Below are positions 11,701-21,367 of a stretch of 64,000 nucleotides of DNA, in pieces. Location: NCBI GenBank assembly GCA_963575645.1, contig OY754470.1:47275201-47339200 (forward strand), written 5' to 3'. The translations under genes and the position numbers were made by a program. The notes under the pieces are model-generated. The model had not been told where the DNA came from. It ran no database searches and was given only the letters and a program-made list of their open reading frames with translations. The stretch comes from Xanthostigma xanthostigma (taxonomy: Eukaryota > Arthropoda > Insecta > Raphidioptera > Raphidiidae). Numbering within the stretch: position 1 is the first letter of the stretch; each line of letters opens with the position of its first letter.

Positions 11701-12648
11701 AGAAAAATAGTGTTAACCTATAAGTTTCATTTTATTATGTGCTTATGGGAGTTTATTGTTTAGTTTTTATAAATAAATAACAGTGCTATCACCCGAGTCA
11801 TGTGCGATTGCCTGCTAATGGTTTAAACACCCCGAATTATGTGGGTTAATTTGTTTGTACTTAGAAAAGTACGAGGCCCGCCTAGAAGCTCGAGGCCCCT
11901 AGCCCAGGCTCATACGTTAATCCCGCTCTGATCTTGAGCTAACACCGAGCATTGAAAAAGCCGTGCATGTCGCAAAATTATTAGAAAAATTCTTTTTATT
12001 TAATGAAGATGATCTCACTATATCCCAAGATATGAATAAAATACAACGAAAGATACAATTAAAATACTGGTATAGTGAAATAATATTATAATTTTGTTAT
12101 GTAAATTTTTTCACTTAATTTAGTCAAAATTAAAATCACCTATTTGTAAAATTATATTGTTTTCTTTTACTCTCTGTTTAATGAAGACCCTTTATAACGC
12201 AATAAAATACCCGGTCCCTTAAATTTCGTTATATAGAGTTTACACTTTTAAATAAATATCCTTTTTTTAATTTCAAAATAATATTTTTATATCTTTTTTC
12301 CAGAATGGTCTCATTTTCGGCTCAATATGTATTCTTCCTTTCACAATATTTTCTGGTTTTTTCGTACAATTCCACGATATTCATCCATATTTAAGATGGC
12401 TCTTTCATACATCTTTCATTAAACATGGTTTCGAAGGAATGATGCTTTCAATTTTTGGCTATAATCGATCAAAAATGAAATGTTCGAGTGACTATTGTCA
12501 TTTCAAATCCCCCAGCAAATTTCTTAGCCAAGTCGATATGGAAGATGCCGATTACAGTCAGGCTGTTATGGCTCTTGTCACACTATTCATAATTATTCGT
12601 GTTGTTACGTACATTGTGTTAATGTACAAGTTAAGACATAAAAGGTAA
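5510..12648 (+). CDS. ABCG1/4-type half-transporter, 3' six exons (5' end outside window)
   Basis: Six exons join in one frame: 5510-5748, 6409-6546, 7692-8039, 8839-8939, 10970-11125 and 12304-12648, about 442 codons ending in TAA. All borders are GT/AG and the split codons match (phases 2, 1, 1, 1, 0, 0). The first visible residues, GLDSATS, are the D-loop just after Walker B. The H-loop (CTIHQPS) follows, then a linker and six membrane spans. The C-terminus, with CHF, a KFL-x-QVDMEDA stretch and an YKLRHKR tail, resembles ABCG1/ABCG4 rather than White/Scarlet/Brown. Members of this clade are membrane half-transporters that dimerise and are linked to sterol or lipid export. Walker A, signature and Walker B exons must lie before position 1. 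The ORFs covering exons 2 and 3 extend into intron sequence, which is not coding. Family assignment is firm; the exact orthologue and substrate are not known. Confidence 0.93.
5876..6027. mobile_element. Foldback MITE with two internal palindromes (in ABCG intron)
   Basis: The outer ends TGTATATGTCACCGGGATAT and their reverse complement at 6008-6027 frame two tandem palindromes. Each palindrome reads CGTGATATT-rTAATTTCACT then its reverse, joined by AATCTTTGTCAAT. The whole element can fold on itself. It lies within the intron 5749-6408. Confidence 0.7.
6409..6546 (+). CDS. ABCG exon b: linker
   Basis: It continues NPADY with [17 protein letters not shown], the usual ABCG motif after the ATPase domain, then a lysine-rich cytosolic linker. 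Acceptor TTTTTAG ends at 6408; donor GTAAGC starts at 6547. The phase (1 in, 1 out) fits both neighbours. The exon is shorter than the overlapping open frame, which runs into intron. Confidence 0.9.
6605..6880. repeat. Unclassified repeat, GCTGCACACGAGG start
   Basis: AAAGGCCGCTGCACACGAGG at 6602-6621 recurs as AAAGGCTTCTGCACACGAGG at 11151-11170. CTATATAGAGTTTACACT recurs at about 6832 and 12230. This suggests a shared repeat family in two introns of the same gene. Right ends are not defined. Confidence 0.35.
7014..7662. mobile_element. pogo/Tigger-like MITE, TA target duplication
   Basis: Ends CAGTAAACCCTCGTTAACAC and GTGTTAACGAGGTTTTACTG are inverted and flanked by TA on both sides (7012-7013 and 7663-7664). 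CAGTA-CCTCGTTAA termini with TA duplication are typical of pogo/Tigger elements of the Tc1/mariner superfamily. Internal copies of TTAACACGAA occur near both ends. No transposase is present. The element stops 29 bp before the ABCG exon c acceptor. Confidence 0.85.
7692..8039 (+). CDS. ABCG exon c: linker and membrane spans 1-2
   Basis: The acceptor TTACAG ends at 7691 and the donor GTAAGT starts at 8040. It encodes a Ser-rich linker, then [20 protein letters not shown], the elbow helix seen in ABCG proteins, and two hydrophobic spans (around [16 protein letters not shown] and [11 protein letters not shown]). The open frame upstream of 7692 belongs to a pogo-like transposon, not to the protein. 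Confidence 0.93.
8232..8715. mobile_element. MITE family B, copy 1 (CAGGGTGATTCC ends)
   Basis: The inverted ends are TACAGGGTGATTCCAAAGTT and its reverse complement with few mismatches at 8696-8715. Arms continue through CTTTCACC-GCGAATAGGGC and the inner GATACAGGGTGTCAAAG. A second copy is at 45534. The open frames at 8216 and 8456 fall inside and are not genes. Lies in the intron 8040-8838. Confidence 0.8.
8839..8939 (+). CDS. ABCG exon d: FPLE...REH motif
   Basis: Too short for a long ORF but unmistakable: [18 protein letters not shown], then [13 protein letters not shown], matching the conserved ABCG segment between membrane spans 2 and 3. Acceptor TTTCAG ends at 8838, donor GTATGT starts at 8940. 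The phases link exons c and e without a break. Confidence 0.92.
9525..9594 (+). repeat. Single unit of the 82-bp repeat found in the element at 39317
   Basis: CACGACCCCGTAATTGTTTT, then TTTAAAGAGCTC-yCC-AAACG and CCCTTTTCACT, matches the three tandem units at 39556-39795. Here it stands alone inside the ABCG intron, probably a remnant of the same family. Confidence 0.6.
9754..10862. mobile_element. MITE family C, long hairpin, interrupted by a Helentron-like insertion
   Basis: The ends TACAGGGTGAGTTTTAAGTT and their exact reverse complement (10843-10862) begin arms of about 210 bp that fold on each other: 9754-9965 against about 9998-10132 plus 10784-10862. The right arm is split by the insertion at 10133-10783; removing it restores the arm. 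Without the insertion the element is about 460 bp. Lies in the intron 8940-10969. Confidence 0.85.
10133..10783 (-). mobile_element. Helentron-associated (DINE-1-like) element, copy 1
   Basis: Read on the minus strand it starts TTGACGTGATAACGTC at an A/T run. It ends with the reverse subterminal repeat ACGTTATCACGTAAAA, followed by a hairpin (stem GTCCGTAAA / TTTACAGAC, loop CCGAC, at 10139-10161) and AACCAA. It has an internal GTTACGCGTTAGGAAC-type tandem array at about 10671-10706 and no coding capacity. It sits in an A-run with no long target duplication. These are the hallmarks of non-autonomous Helentrons. Confidence 0.75.
10970..11125 (+). CDS. ABCG exon e: membrane spans 3-4
   Basis: Fifty-two codons in phase 0. 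It encodes [20 protein letters not shown] and a long hydrophobic run ending [16 protein letters not shown]; the MTSQP and VAQS-GLL motifs are typical of ABCG1/4. Acceptor TTTTTTGCAG ends at 10969; donor GTAATT starts at 11126. Confidence 0.92.
11429..11930. mobile_element. hAT non-autonomous element with perfect 8-bp duplication
   Basis: Ends CAGAGCCGGATTAATG and CGTTAATCCCGCTCTG are inverted. The flanks ATCTTGAG at 11421-11428 and 11931-11938 are identical. GAGGCCC motifs lie near both ends. No transposase. Lies in the intron 11126-12303 of the ABCG gene. Confidence 0.9.
12304..12648 (+). CDS. ABCG terminal exon: spans 5-6 and C-terminus
   Basis: The acceptor CCAG ends at 12303. It encodes a hydrophobic span with the conserved [10 protein letters not shown], the extracellular loop with two cysteines (KCSSDYCHF), the last span and a basic tail YKLRHKR, then TAA at 12646-12648. 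No clear AATAAA lies in the 120 bp before the hAT element at 12772. The 3' UTR may therefore run into or past that element; one AATAAA occurs near 13737. Confidence 0.92.
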   Translation, partial: NGLIFGSICILPFTIFSGFFVQFHDIHPYLRWLFHTSFIKHGFEGMMLSIFGYNRSKMKCSSDYCHFKSPSKFLSQVDMEDADYSQAVMALVTLFIIIRVVTYIVLMYKLRHKR

Positions 12649-12771
12649 TAACTGATTAACTTTAATAATTTCTTAGTTCAATTTTTTAAGTCTTATCTGA
12701 TTTATGCTCACCAAAGAAAACTATGTTCCTTGTAATGTAAGAAACCTAACATTCTGTGTTTGTTGGTGCTG

Positions 12772-13036
12772 CAGTGGCGGATTTACCAGCAGGCTAAGTA
12801 GGCTTGAGCCTAGGGTATGTACATTATATTGTGTAAGTAGCATACATTACCCCGCTTTGTTAGTCGTACGTGGTTAAGCTTTGATTAACTCAGAAATATA
12901 CCCAAAAACTATGTCTCGTGCAATTTCAACCAAATTGTTGGATTGTAAAAATAATCTAGAAGAATTGACAATTGCTGAGGTAAGGGCGGCAAAAATTTTA
13001 AAGCCTATACTTGGGAAATGTGTAAATCCGCCACTG
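12772..13036. mobile_element. hAT MITE with perfect 8-bp duplication, 3' of ABCG
   Basis: Ends CAGTGGCGGATTTACC and GTGTAAATCCGCCACTG are inverted. Both flanks read TGGTGCTG (12764-12771 and 13037-13044). It starts about 120 bp after the ABCG stop codon, perhaps in the 3' UTR. The open frame 12881-13276 begins inside it and is not a gene. Confidence 0.9.
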
Positions 13037-13207
13037 TGGTGCTGTTTTGGTAATTTTGAACTGGTTCTTTCAGTTCTAAAGTATCCCGTGTTGTCTCGAA
13101 TTGTTTGTTGGTCAAATTCTCAAACTCTTCATATTGTTTGCACTTGGTATTCACAGATCAAGAAGTCTACGATGCTTGCTGAAAAGTTCCCACATGTACC
13201 TTTAAAC

Positions 13208-13600
13208 ACCGCACTGACTTATCGAGCACAGCACAGACCAGAAATGCCTGCTCGTGAAATTACCCATGCTATTTAACGGAGTTGCGCACATTAGACCAGC
13301 ACATGCAACAAGCAATGACCGTCAGTCGGTCGCCTGCTATTTCTGTCTAGTCGCACTGACCTATTGTGCTAACTGCTAATGATTAATTAATTTTCATTAA
13401 TAGAGTGAACCCAAAACTTTCTTTTTTCCTGGCTTCTTTTTCTTCAAAGCAAATCGTCAAAATAAAAAAAATCTTCCACCGAACTACACACGTCCATTAC
13501 CTGAAAACTGCAAAATTCTGTCGCGCACGAAACCTGCACTGAACGTTACTGGTCCGTGCTGTGCTGGTCTGTGTCAGACAAGTGTGTGCGGACTCACAGT
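13208..13600. repeat. Degenerate inverted repeat region
   Basis: GAGCACAGCACAGACCAG near 13222 is echoed in reverse by CTGGTCCGTGCTGTGCTGGT near 13549. The interval has other short inverted matches (CTGACCG/CGGTC). Probably an old foldback element; borders are not clear. Confidence 0.4.
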
Positions 13601-15116
13601 ACATTGTCGTAAAAAAATGTACAAGATTTTATTTTTGACAAATAATTTATTTCAGTTATGATAATTATCTAAGATGACAGAATATTGAACATTTGATGAC
13701 GATAGCACAATTATCATCACGGATCATTTCACACCAATAAATCAGCTATTTTTGAAGAGAATCAGCAGGAAAGGTAATGCAAGTTCGTTTTTTTTTAACC
13801 AAAATTAACATTAAAAAATCAGTTCAATATTATTTTGGAGTTTTTTAAACTGCTTTTACGGAAAAGCAGGTATACAAACTTAAAATATGTAAAATTGCTG
13901 CCACAAAAAGTGTTCTAAAGGCAACTAATTGTGCCAACGTGCAAAAATTCAATACCTTAATAGTGCCATATTGGTAAAATATCCGTTCTATTGTAGACGT
14001 AATTAAAAAATTTACAAAGAATTAGAGCAAATTCAAAATATTAAGTTCAAAGCTCTGTTGCTCAGTATTTTTGAAATTTTCACAACTGTGGACGGAATAT
14101 TTTAGTTGCCTGGAATTATTTTGGGTATTTCAATCACCATAAAAATGATGACCGTTCGATACATTGGGAATAGAGAGAAACAGACTTATCTCCCAAAAAA
14201 TCGATAGTAGTAACTAGTAAGGGTTCGTAAAAGTTTAACGAGCGGCATCGAGTCTCATGCATAGCTAGACCATTTTTAAGATAGAACCAGTCTCTTCGAT
14301 TCTATGAACAAATTCACGGAAACGTGTATTTGTTAACCTGATCGATCGTTTTTAAATTCAGTTTATTTGTATATTGCAGAAAAAAGCAGTAATCAAGTAG
14401 GCCAGATACCCACTTTACTCGGGGTCTTACAGTTTCAGCGCCTCTACAAATTTGATCCATTATTCCCCTTACTTTTTAGAAAACTGTAAATGCATAGAGA
14501 TTAGTTTCCTTTCTCTCTATCCTTCATGGTTTGATCCATAAAAAATGTCTTCCAAATATAGTTTTATATGAAAATCGCGTACAATATTTATTTTAAATAT
14601 TGCTTCAATATTTTCTTAAAGAGACTACGACGTGCTGTACCTAATAGTCAATTATGATAAAAAGAAAACCCGGATTATTGTTCTTTTAATGTATTCATAG
14701 TTTTCGATGAAGAACGGATATTTTTTTGTAAATAATACCTACCTACACGAGATATATAAAACAACAAACTACAATTTTTATATAAACATTTAAAGTGGCA
14801 TTTTTATTTTTGAATTTTAATAAAGATTTTTTGATGTGGTAATCAACAATGAACAAAATTTATTATGCTCATTACTTTAAATAATCACTAGTCGTTTTAC
14901 GTTTTACACTTTGGTTAACATACAAGGTGTGTTATATTCTATGCAATTGAGCAAATAATTAAGGAAATTCCGTGCACAGGGCAACACGACTTCGGCGGTT
15001 GCCACCATATTTTGCATTGTGTATCATTTCATGCAGGTTATGGAAATCTACAAACTCCTAAAGTCTCAAAACTTTCGCACTTATTTGGAACGATTGGACT
15101 ATTTATGAATAATACC
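13601..15116. other. Intergenic AT-rich sequence
   Basis: No open frame with a recognisable domain, no tRNA and no clear repeat with definable ends was found between the ABCG gene and the hAT element at 15117. Confidence 0.4.
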
Positions 15117-15512
15117 CAGTGGCGTAACTATAGGGTGGCAGAACGGGCAAAATGTCACGGGCTCCTGGCCTGAGGGAGCCCCCGGCCCGAGAGGCCGTTA
15201 GGACAGGATGAACCTAACATTTTCAATAAATAAAATTATCGACCAATTTTTATTTATTTATTTATTGAAGAGTTCTAATCAGACGTTAATCAAAGATTAG
15301 AACCTAACATTCATTACAAAATATTAATTTTGTATTTGATCAATTTAAGTTAGGTATTAATTCTAGAACATACACAAATTTTACAAATAAGTATCTACTT
15401 TACTTTTTTTGATTTATAAAGATGAAACTACAACGCGAAACTATTTAATATTAAGAGAGGGCCCTATCCAATGAATTTGCCACGGGCTTCGGGTGGTATA
15501 GTTACTCCACTG
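15117..15512. mobile_element. hAT MITE, CAGTGGCGTAACTATA family, copy 1
   Basis: Ends CAGTGGCGTAACTATA and TATAGTTACTCCACTG are inverted. The flanks ATAATACC and GTAATACC differ at one base, an 8-bp duplication. A second copy is at 29733. Relative to it, this copy carries about 90 extra bases around 15225-15310, bounded by a repeated GAACCTAACATT. Confidence 0.85.
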
Positions 15513-15831
15513 GTAATACCCTTTATCTTGAGCGATTATAGAGTTACCCTTTCAATTTCATTGAAAATAAAACACAGTGTACCTACATTAATCTATCACC
15601 CGGTATAATTAGGATATTGTACCTTTGATTATGTCAGTGAAATATAAAATATTTTTTGTGATAGTGATATAAGTTTACTAAAACATAATAATATATTGAA
15701 TAATGTTTTATTTAGGTATATTTTTTATATTACAAAATAGTGCTATAATTTATAAATACGAAAAAATCTTATAAATACAAATAATATAAATATTTAATAT
15801 TTCTACTAAAATAGATGAATTCAGCGTCGGT

Positions 15832-16170
15832 CTGGTCTCAGGGAAAACCGGGAGTTTTCCCGGTGGGCCGCCAGTTCTTAGCTCCGTGAACCGATTCATA
15901 GTGACGTAAATGCATTGCTCCCGCCTTCTAGCTTGCTATTGGCTGTTTCGGAGATCCATGTGCGTCGAATGTTTATTTTTATTCTACCGCTATAAATGGA
16001 TATGTCGAATTTATTCCACACGCTACTGTCTGCGGGCAAGTAAGCGTTCACTAGCGTATTACTGATGACGTACCTGGCTTCATCTCTCACCGCGGGCACT
16101 ATACCTACTTTATTTCGAACAATTGTTTAACAATTTTCCTTGTAACTTTTTAGGTCCCAGACCGACTCTG
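15832..16170. mobile_element. hAT-like MITE, CAGCGTCGGTCTGG ends
   Basis: Ends CAGCGTCGGTCTGG and CCCAGACCGACTCTG are inverted. The flanks GATGAATT and GATTCATT agree at six of eight bases. A GGGAAAACCGGGAGTTTTCC palindrome follows the left end. The minus-strand open frame at 15896-16099 lies inside and has no known domain. Confidence 0.65.
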
Positions 16171-16650
16171 GATTCATTCACTATCCGAACTAATAAATGT
16201 AATTACACATATAAATATTTAATAAAACAGAATAATAACTGTTTCCGATTATGTGATATAAATATATACAGTGAAATTAACTTTTAAACGTTATCACATT
16301 ATAATGTAATAGTACTGAATGTGACAGCAATGTGCTAAGCTGTACATATCAAAATTGTAGTGTATTAAGTTATTAACACAGTATAGAGGCACTAGCGTAA
16401 CAGTAATTGCACTTTGCGCCTTTGATGTCGTGTCCCGAAGTTTTGTTTTTTCAATCTTGCACATGCGCAAACATTCAAACACAACAGGAGTTACCGCAGC
16501 CAATCATATACGAGTGTCGAATGGCTGCATATTTATTGAACAGGACCTGATTCAGTCCATTTTTCGTAACAATACACAATACGTATTGTATATTTAATCC
16601 TAGCTGTTGGTACCTTAAAATATAAAATCAAACTAACATAATATACGAGG

Positions 16651-16700
16651 GCTGCTCAATTTTCAAGTTGATGTCAAAACGCACAATTTTACCGCCAAAA
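16651..16700. repeat. Possible mariner-type terminus fragment
   Basis: TATACGAGGGCTGCTCAATT resembles the ACGAGGG-TG-TCAA start of many mariner/Tc1 elements. No matching opposite end or transposase was found nearby, so it is at most a fragment. Confidence 0.25.
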
Positions 16701-19340
16701 CATGAACTTGCCACTAATCTTTAATTAAAAAAAAAAAACAGTTTAATGTATTGTCGTTATTTTCAGCATAGATGACTTTAGAATTTATAATGTGGTATAT
16801 TTAGTTATAAAATAAATTTACTGTGTTCGATTGATGTAAAAAATGATGAATATAAAGAATATTTACGACGTTTGTTAATTTTTCCAATTTTATGATTAAT
16901 TTGTTTACGTTTTTATTATTTTATTTACAAAGGAGATTTTTCTACAAATGTGTTGTTAAATTTTAATGAAACCATTTTCTGTTCGAAATATTTAAAAGAT
17001 TTTTTTAACTGTTACTATAACTTTCGAAATTCAAAGTCAAATAATATGATTGATGGTGCGGAACTCTCGGCGCGAGTTTCAACTCGTGCTTATTCGGGGT
17101 TTTTTTGTTGTAAATATCTACACATTGTTTTAACTACAATCTGTAATTGTATATAAACAGAAATGTTTTTTATCTATTAAATATTGTGATATCTAAATAT
17201 TATGAACACAAAAAACGTAGAATTATGTTAATTGAAAAAACACTCCAAAAATTATAATAATGCTCAATTTTAAATAGACATAAATGACATAGCGTTTTTA
17301 TAGTAAATATTTTCAAATTGTTATAAGAATATAGTTCAAAAAGCTTATCAATAAGTTTGGTTATTTTGAATGTGTCTCGATTTTTTTAATAATAAAAAAT
17401 ATATTTTGGTCAAGGAAATTTTTTATCTAAATGTTGTCGATAACCTATATAAAGACGGCAAAGGATAGATCGATAATTATTTAGTATAAATAAATTGAAA
17501 TAATATTAAATTTATGTCGGTATTGTAAGAATAAAATTACGTCAAAATGACAATATACTGTAAAATTTGTTAAAGCAACATTTATGTTAATAAAATATAT
17601 TATAATGTCATACATACTTAGTTATATATTTATTTATTCTTATTAGTGTATTTGCCATAAGGCACTTATACTATTGGCGTCTGTCGGATGGCGGGACCTA
17701 GGGGTCGGACCAAAATTTCTCGACTTTTCATTGCCTCCTCAGAAGTTTGGCATCATTTTTGGAAATGTCTGTACGGGCAATAACTTTCGAAGGAGTTAAT
17801 TTTAACGAAAATTTGGGCCACATGTTGTAATCCATCACCGCACAAAGCCTATTTAAAAAGGACCTAATCGAACCATTCTAAAGGTGGTTTTTAGGGGTTG
17901 AAAATTGTTTTTGGGCCCAAAAATACCAACGCATTTTTCCAAATCGTTTCAAAATTGAAATTTAACCCTTTAGTAATGATTAAAATGTGCTACTAAATTT
18001 TTAATAAAATCGGCTTGGCAGGGCCCGACTTAAATTTTTTTTGAAAACACTAGTTTGTGGAAAGGGATTCACTTACAATTAGCAATAAATAAATAGTAAA
18101 AGTATCTTAGTATTTATAAAATACTAAAAGATACCAAAATAATGTATCTAAATACAAGATACAAAATACTAGATTAAAAAAGTATTTTAGATACAAGATG
18201 AAAATACGTATTTTGTATCTTGTATCTGTATTTCAAATACTTGTATGTAATATAAGTCACATCTCTGATAATATACCTAGTTCGGATAAAAATGGTACCT
18301 ATATGGTTTTTTATTGGAAGGTCTACACTTCTGGGAAAAATAATAATACAAGCACGCAAATAATATGCTAATGTTTAAAAGAATAATCATGATTATTTTT
18401 ACTCTAAGATTCTTTGAAATTAGTTGCGTTATAATGTAAATAAAAAAGACATTATTTTATTGCCAGTTTTTCTTATGTGACACAAAAGAAGAAAAATAAA
18501 TTAATCTGTCTTGCCATTGTGCAGTAATAAAAAGATTAATTGCAATGTTTTCATTAACTTACCTCTTTGGTATATTGTTAAGCGGGGGCGGAGTGCTCCC
18601 GACTATAGACATGTGAGGTATAGACCTTGTAGCACTCACGCTAAATATAATGGAGTCTAGTGAGGTTTATAAAAGACTGATCATTTTTGCTGATTATTAA
18701 AATAGGTGACTGCTATAAAGTTGAAATGGTTTTTTAATTTCAATGACGATTTGAATGGAATGCGCGCCGAAATCTCGCAATTGGCTTTTTTTTTTTGTAA
18801 GCGCGTCATCAAATGAGCACCCACGAAGTTTATTAAAAGTCTGCGCCCCTGTCCAATTTATAAGCACACAAAAATGAGCACTTCTTAATTACAATAATCG
18901 TTTTCAGAACCACCAGGCAATATTTTTGTTGGATCAGATAGTATCAACGGTATTTTTTCGCTAATGGGTAATATTTTGACAAAAACTATACACAATCTAA
19001 AACAAAAAGAAATATTATCTTTAAGAAATCTGAATTAAGAGTTCTTTTATATAATTCCATACTTGAGCGGGTGAAAACCAAAAAAGTTTATCCTCAATTT
19101 TTAGCCCCTTGAAATTTAGAAAAATAAAAACGGTATTTAGAACTATAAAATAGCTGTTTTTCGGTTTACTGGTAGTCAAAAATAACAAATTTTACACTAG
19201 TGATGTGAATTTAAATAAATGAATTCTATCTTGCCAATCCAATAGAGCAATTTTCAAATGCGACCTGTCAGGTTCCTGGTGTATACACAGTGGATCTAAT
19301 TTTTAAAAAATATGTAAACACACTTAGTTTATCAAAAAAA
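16701..19340. other. Intergenic sequence, no gene found
   Basis: Mostly AT-rich. The part at about 17650-18060 is less AT-rich, with phrases such as CGGATGGCGGGACCTAGGGG and GGGCCCAAAAATACC, and looks like a decayed interspersed repeat of unknown class. At 18110-18245 there is degenerate TAGATACAAGATACAAAATA-type simple sequence. No coding evidence. Confidence 0.4.
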
Positions 19341-19346
19341 TTTATT
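19341..19346 (-). terminator. Poly(A) signal of Arp6
   Basis: AATAAA on the minus strand, 25 bp beyond the TAA of the Arp6 frame. The position is close for a cleavage signal but plausible for a compact gene. Confidence 0.5.
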
Positions 19347-19370
19347 TACGTAAAAATAAGAAACTATATT

Positions 19371-20651
19371 TTAAACATCAAATCGTTCATTAACAAGAGT
19401 CATTCCAAGTTCCATATATTCATCTCTAGTAACGCATTTTACAGGAAATTGTGCACTATTGGAGAGTGTAGTTCCCCCGTGCCAAGCGTAGGATACTGGA
19501 TCTGAAGGCAAAAATATTTTAACGTCATACTCTTCTGGAGTCATGGCACGAACATCCGCTTCCAGCCTGTCTCTAAAATTTGGAAACTTCGCATTTCCGC
19601 CGGTTAAAACAATATTTTCAAATAAATGGGGTCTAGTAGGTTCGGGACATCTATTAATCGATTCAAATATACATTCCGCTAGCCCCATTTGTTTTAAACC
19701 AATATCCGAAGGATGGAACAATATTTCTGGAATGGTTATTCTTTCATTGTTCATTCTTAAAATCTGTTGATGCGTTTCTGACGACTCGTCATCCTTGACC
19801 GTTTGTAAATATCCTCTGCGAATCGTGCTGTAATCTGGCAAAACATAATCAGCCACTATTGGGTTGTTTTTTCCTTTCAAAACGGTTTTTTTCATGTCCT
19901 CCATGAAATTCAAAGAAACATAACAGCAGTCTTCCTTGCATTGATTCATTACGTGTGTTTCGTCCATGACGTTGAGTTGGCGATACGAAATTATTTCTTT
20001 TAATTGATTGGTTAATACTTTTCCACCTACATCCATTCGAATAATACCTTTCTTATATTTTTTTCCTTCAATGTACGGCACAATATGGGTAAAACTAAAA
20101 CCACTGTCGACCACCAAGGTACATAAAGGTGATTTGTTTTCAAAATTATACTTAAAACAACTTAAATCAGTAGCGTTTGTTCGATATAGAGAACAGCAAT
20201 CAAAATCTTCGAAAAATATTTCAGTCATTGCTTGCTTTAACGACGGAAAATTAAATATGGGTTCTGTAATTATAAGCGGCGTTTCAGTAAAATCAACTTG
20301 ACAACAGTCGCCACTGAAAATATGATCCCACACTGCTTTTTGTATGTCCCAATTTATGATATAACCGCGTTGAAACGGTAATTGGTAAAATAATCCCGAT
20401 GCATCCGTACATTCATCGATTTGATCAGCAATAAATGCTCTGCGTCGTTCCGATTTTACTTTCATTATACAATTCGGTATTATTTTTGGTTCTTTCATTT
20501 TTGAGTAACCGCATTTTGCTGTATATGCACCATTATCCAAAATGTACGCGTTTGATAATTCTTCTTTCTTTTCAGCCGTTGTCTTACGAGAAAGTTTCGT
20601 GTGAAACATTATCTGTAATGCAACATTATTATTAACAACCTGTAAGTCCAT
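19371..20651 (-). CDS. Arp6: Actin-related protein 6 (ACTR6/Arp6), intronless
   Basis: An uninterrupted 426-residue frame aligns with Arp6 throughout. Phosphate-loop 1 is LDNGAYTAKCGY (39-49). The Arp6-typical GLFYQLPFQRGYIINWDIQK lies near 86-105, then phosphate-loop 2 VVDSGFSFTHIVPY (about 190-203), EIISYRQLNVMDETHVMNQC, the PSDIGLKQMGLAE segment, LTGGNAKFPNFRDRL and a C-terminal RFDV. Human ACTR6 is about 396 residues. The excess is mostly an N-terminal extension of about 30 residues. Met15 (ATG at 20609-20607) is an alternative start giving 412 residues. Arp6 is a nuclear subunit of SWR1/SRCAP-type remodellers that exchange H2A.Z into nucleosomes. A poly(A) signal AATAAA lies 25 bp past the stop (19346-19341). 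Lack of introns suggests a retrocopy or intron loss. The conserved frame argues for a functional gene. Confidence 0.95.
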   Translation of the reverse strand: MDLQVVNNNVALQIMFHTKLSRKTTAEKKEELSNAYILDNGAYTAKCGYSKMKEPKIIPNCIMKVKSERRRAFIADQIDECTDASGLFYQLPFQRGYIINWDIQKAVWDHIFSGDCCQVDFTETPLIITEPIFNFPSLKQAMTEIFFEDFDCCSLYRTNATDLSCFKYNFENKSPLCTLVVDSGFSFTHIVPYIEGKKYKKGIIRMDVGGKVLTNQLKEIISYRQLNVMDETHVMNQCKEDCCYVSLNFMEDMKKTVLKGKNNPIVADYVLPDYSTIRRGYLQTVKDDESSETHQQILRMNNERITIPEILFHPSDIGLKQMGLAECIFESINRCPEPTRPHLFENIVLTGGNAKFPNFRDRLEADVRAMTPEEYDVKIFLPSDPVSYAWHGGTTLSNSAQFPVKCVTRDEYMELGMTLVNERFDV

Positions 20652-21357
20652 ACGGTTTATTTTTTGTACATTTTATACTTACGAATTATTTTTTTAACAA
20701 CAAATTATATATATGGCTACTTTTTCTTGTTTGCAATTTTAATTTTAAATGAAAACTTTATTTATTATATTTATTTACTGATAAAATGCACAAAAATGCA
20801 CTCAAAATAGTATTTTTGTTGACATTACTTCTAACCTAACACCGGTCTAAGCTGTTTGACATTTCATGTATTAATGTTTAGTTCCGAGTGTTCCGAGATC
20901 GTGGCAGCACATACTCCACAGTCAACTGTTCTCCTTCATAGAGGTAACAAGAGAAATAGAGACTGAACGAGATGATATTAAATAATTCTTTCAAAACACT
21001 ACTTTGCGATTTTTGAACAATTAATTATAAAAAAACCTTCCCCAATCATTGAATTATTATTTGAATCTTTATGAGTACTACTTGGTTTATTTTTATTATT
21101 AGGAAAAATATTGAAATATGCATCGCATATCGAAACATTTCCATTATTAATCACTTCTCTTAGAAATTTATATCAAACTTTACAGACAATATTAATATTC
21201 AACAGCTGTTAAAATTTTAGAGTGATAACACGTGCCAAATTTGAGTTATTTGCAATTTAAGATCACAGCTGTTTCACACATGGGTCAGAAGAATTTATAA
21301 AAAAGACGACTTAGTTATAAAAGAAGAAAGAATAAATATTTAAAAAAAATCCTTCTA
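20652..21357. other. Arp6 upstream region
   Basis: This holds whatever promoter drives Arp6 on the minus strand. AT-rich with one less AT-rich patch near 20880-20960. No TATA box with a convincing initiator could be fixed. Confidence 0.35.
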
Positions 21358-21367
21358 ATGTTTAGTT

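Noticed and set aside
12881-13276. 131-codon + strand open frame
   Set aside because: It starts inside the hAT element 12772-13036, crosses its border and then runs through a degenerate inverted repeat; no domain.
20613-20639. Micro-intron at the start of Arp6
   Set aside because: GT...AG borders exist but the interval is under 35 bp, below any plausible intron size; mentioned only as a start-codon issue.
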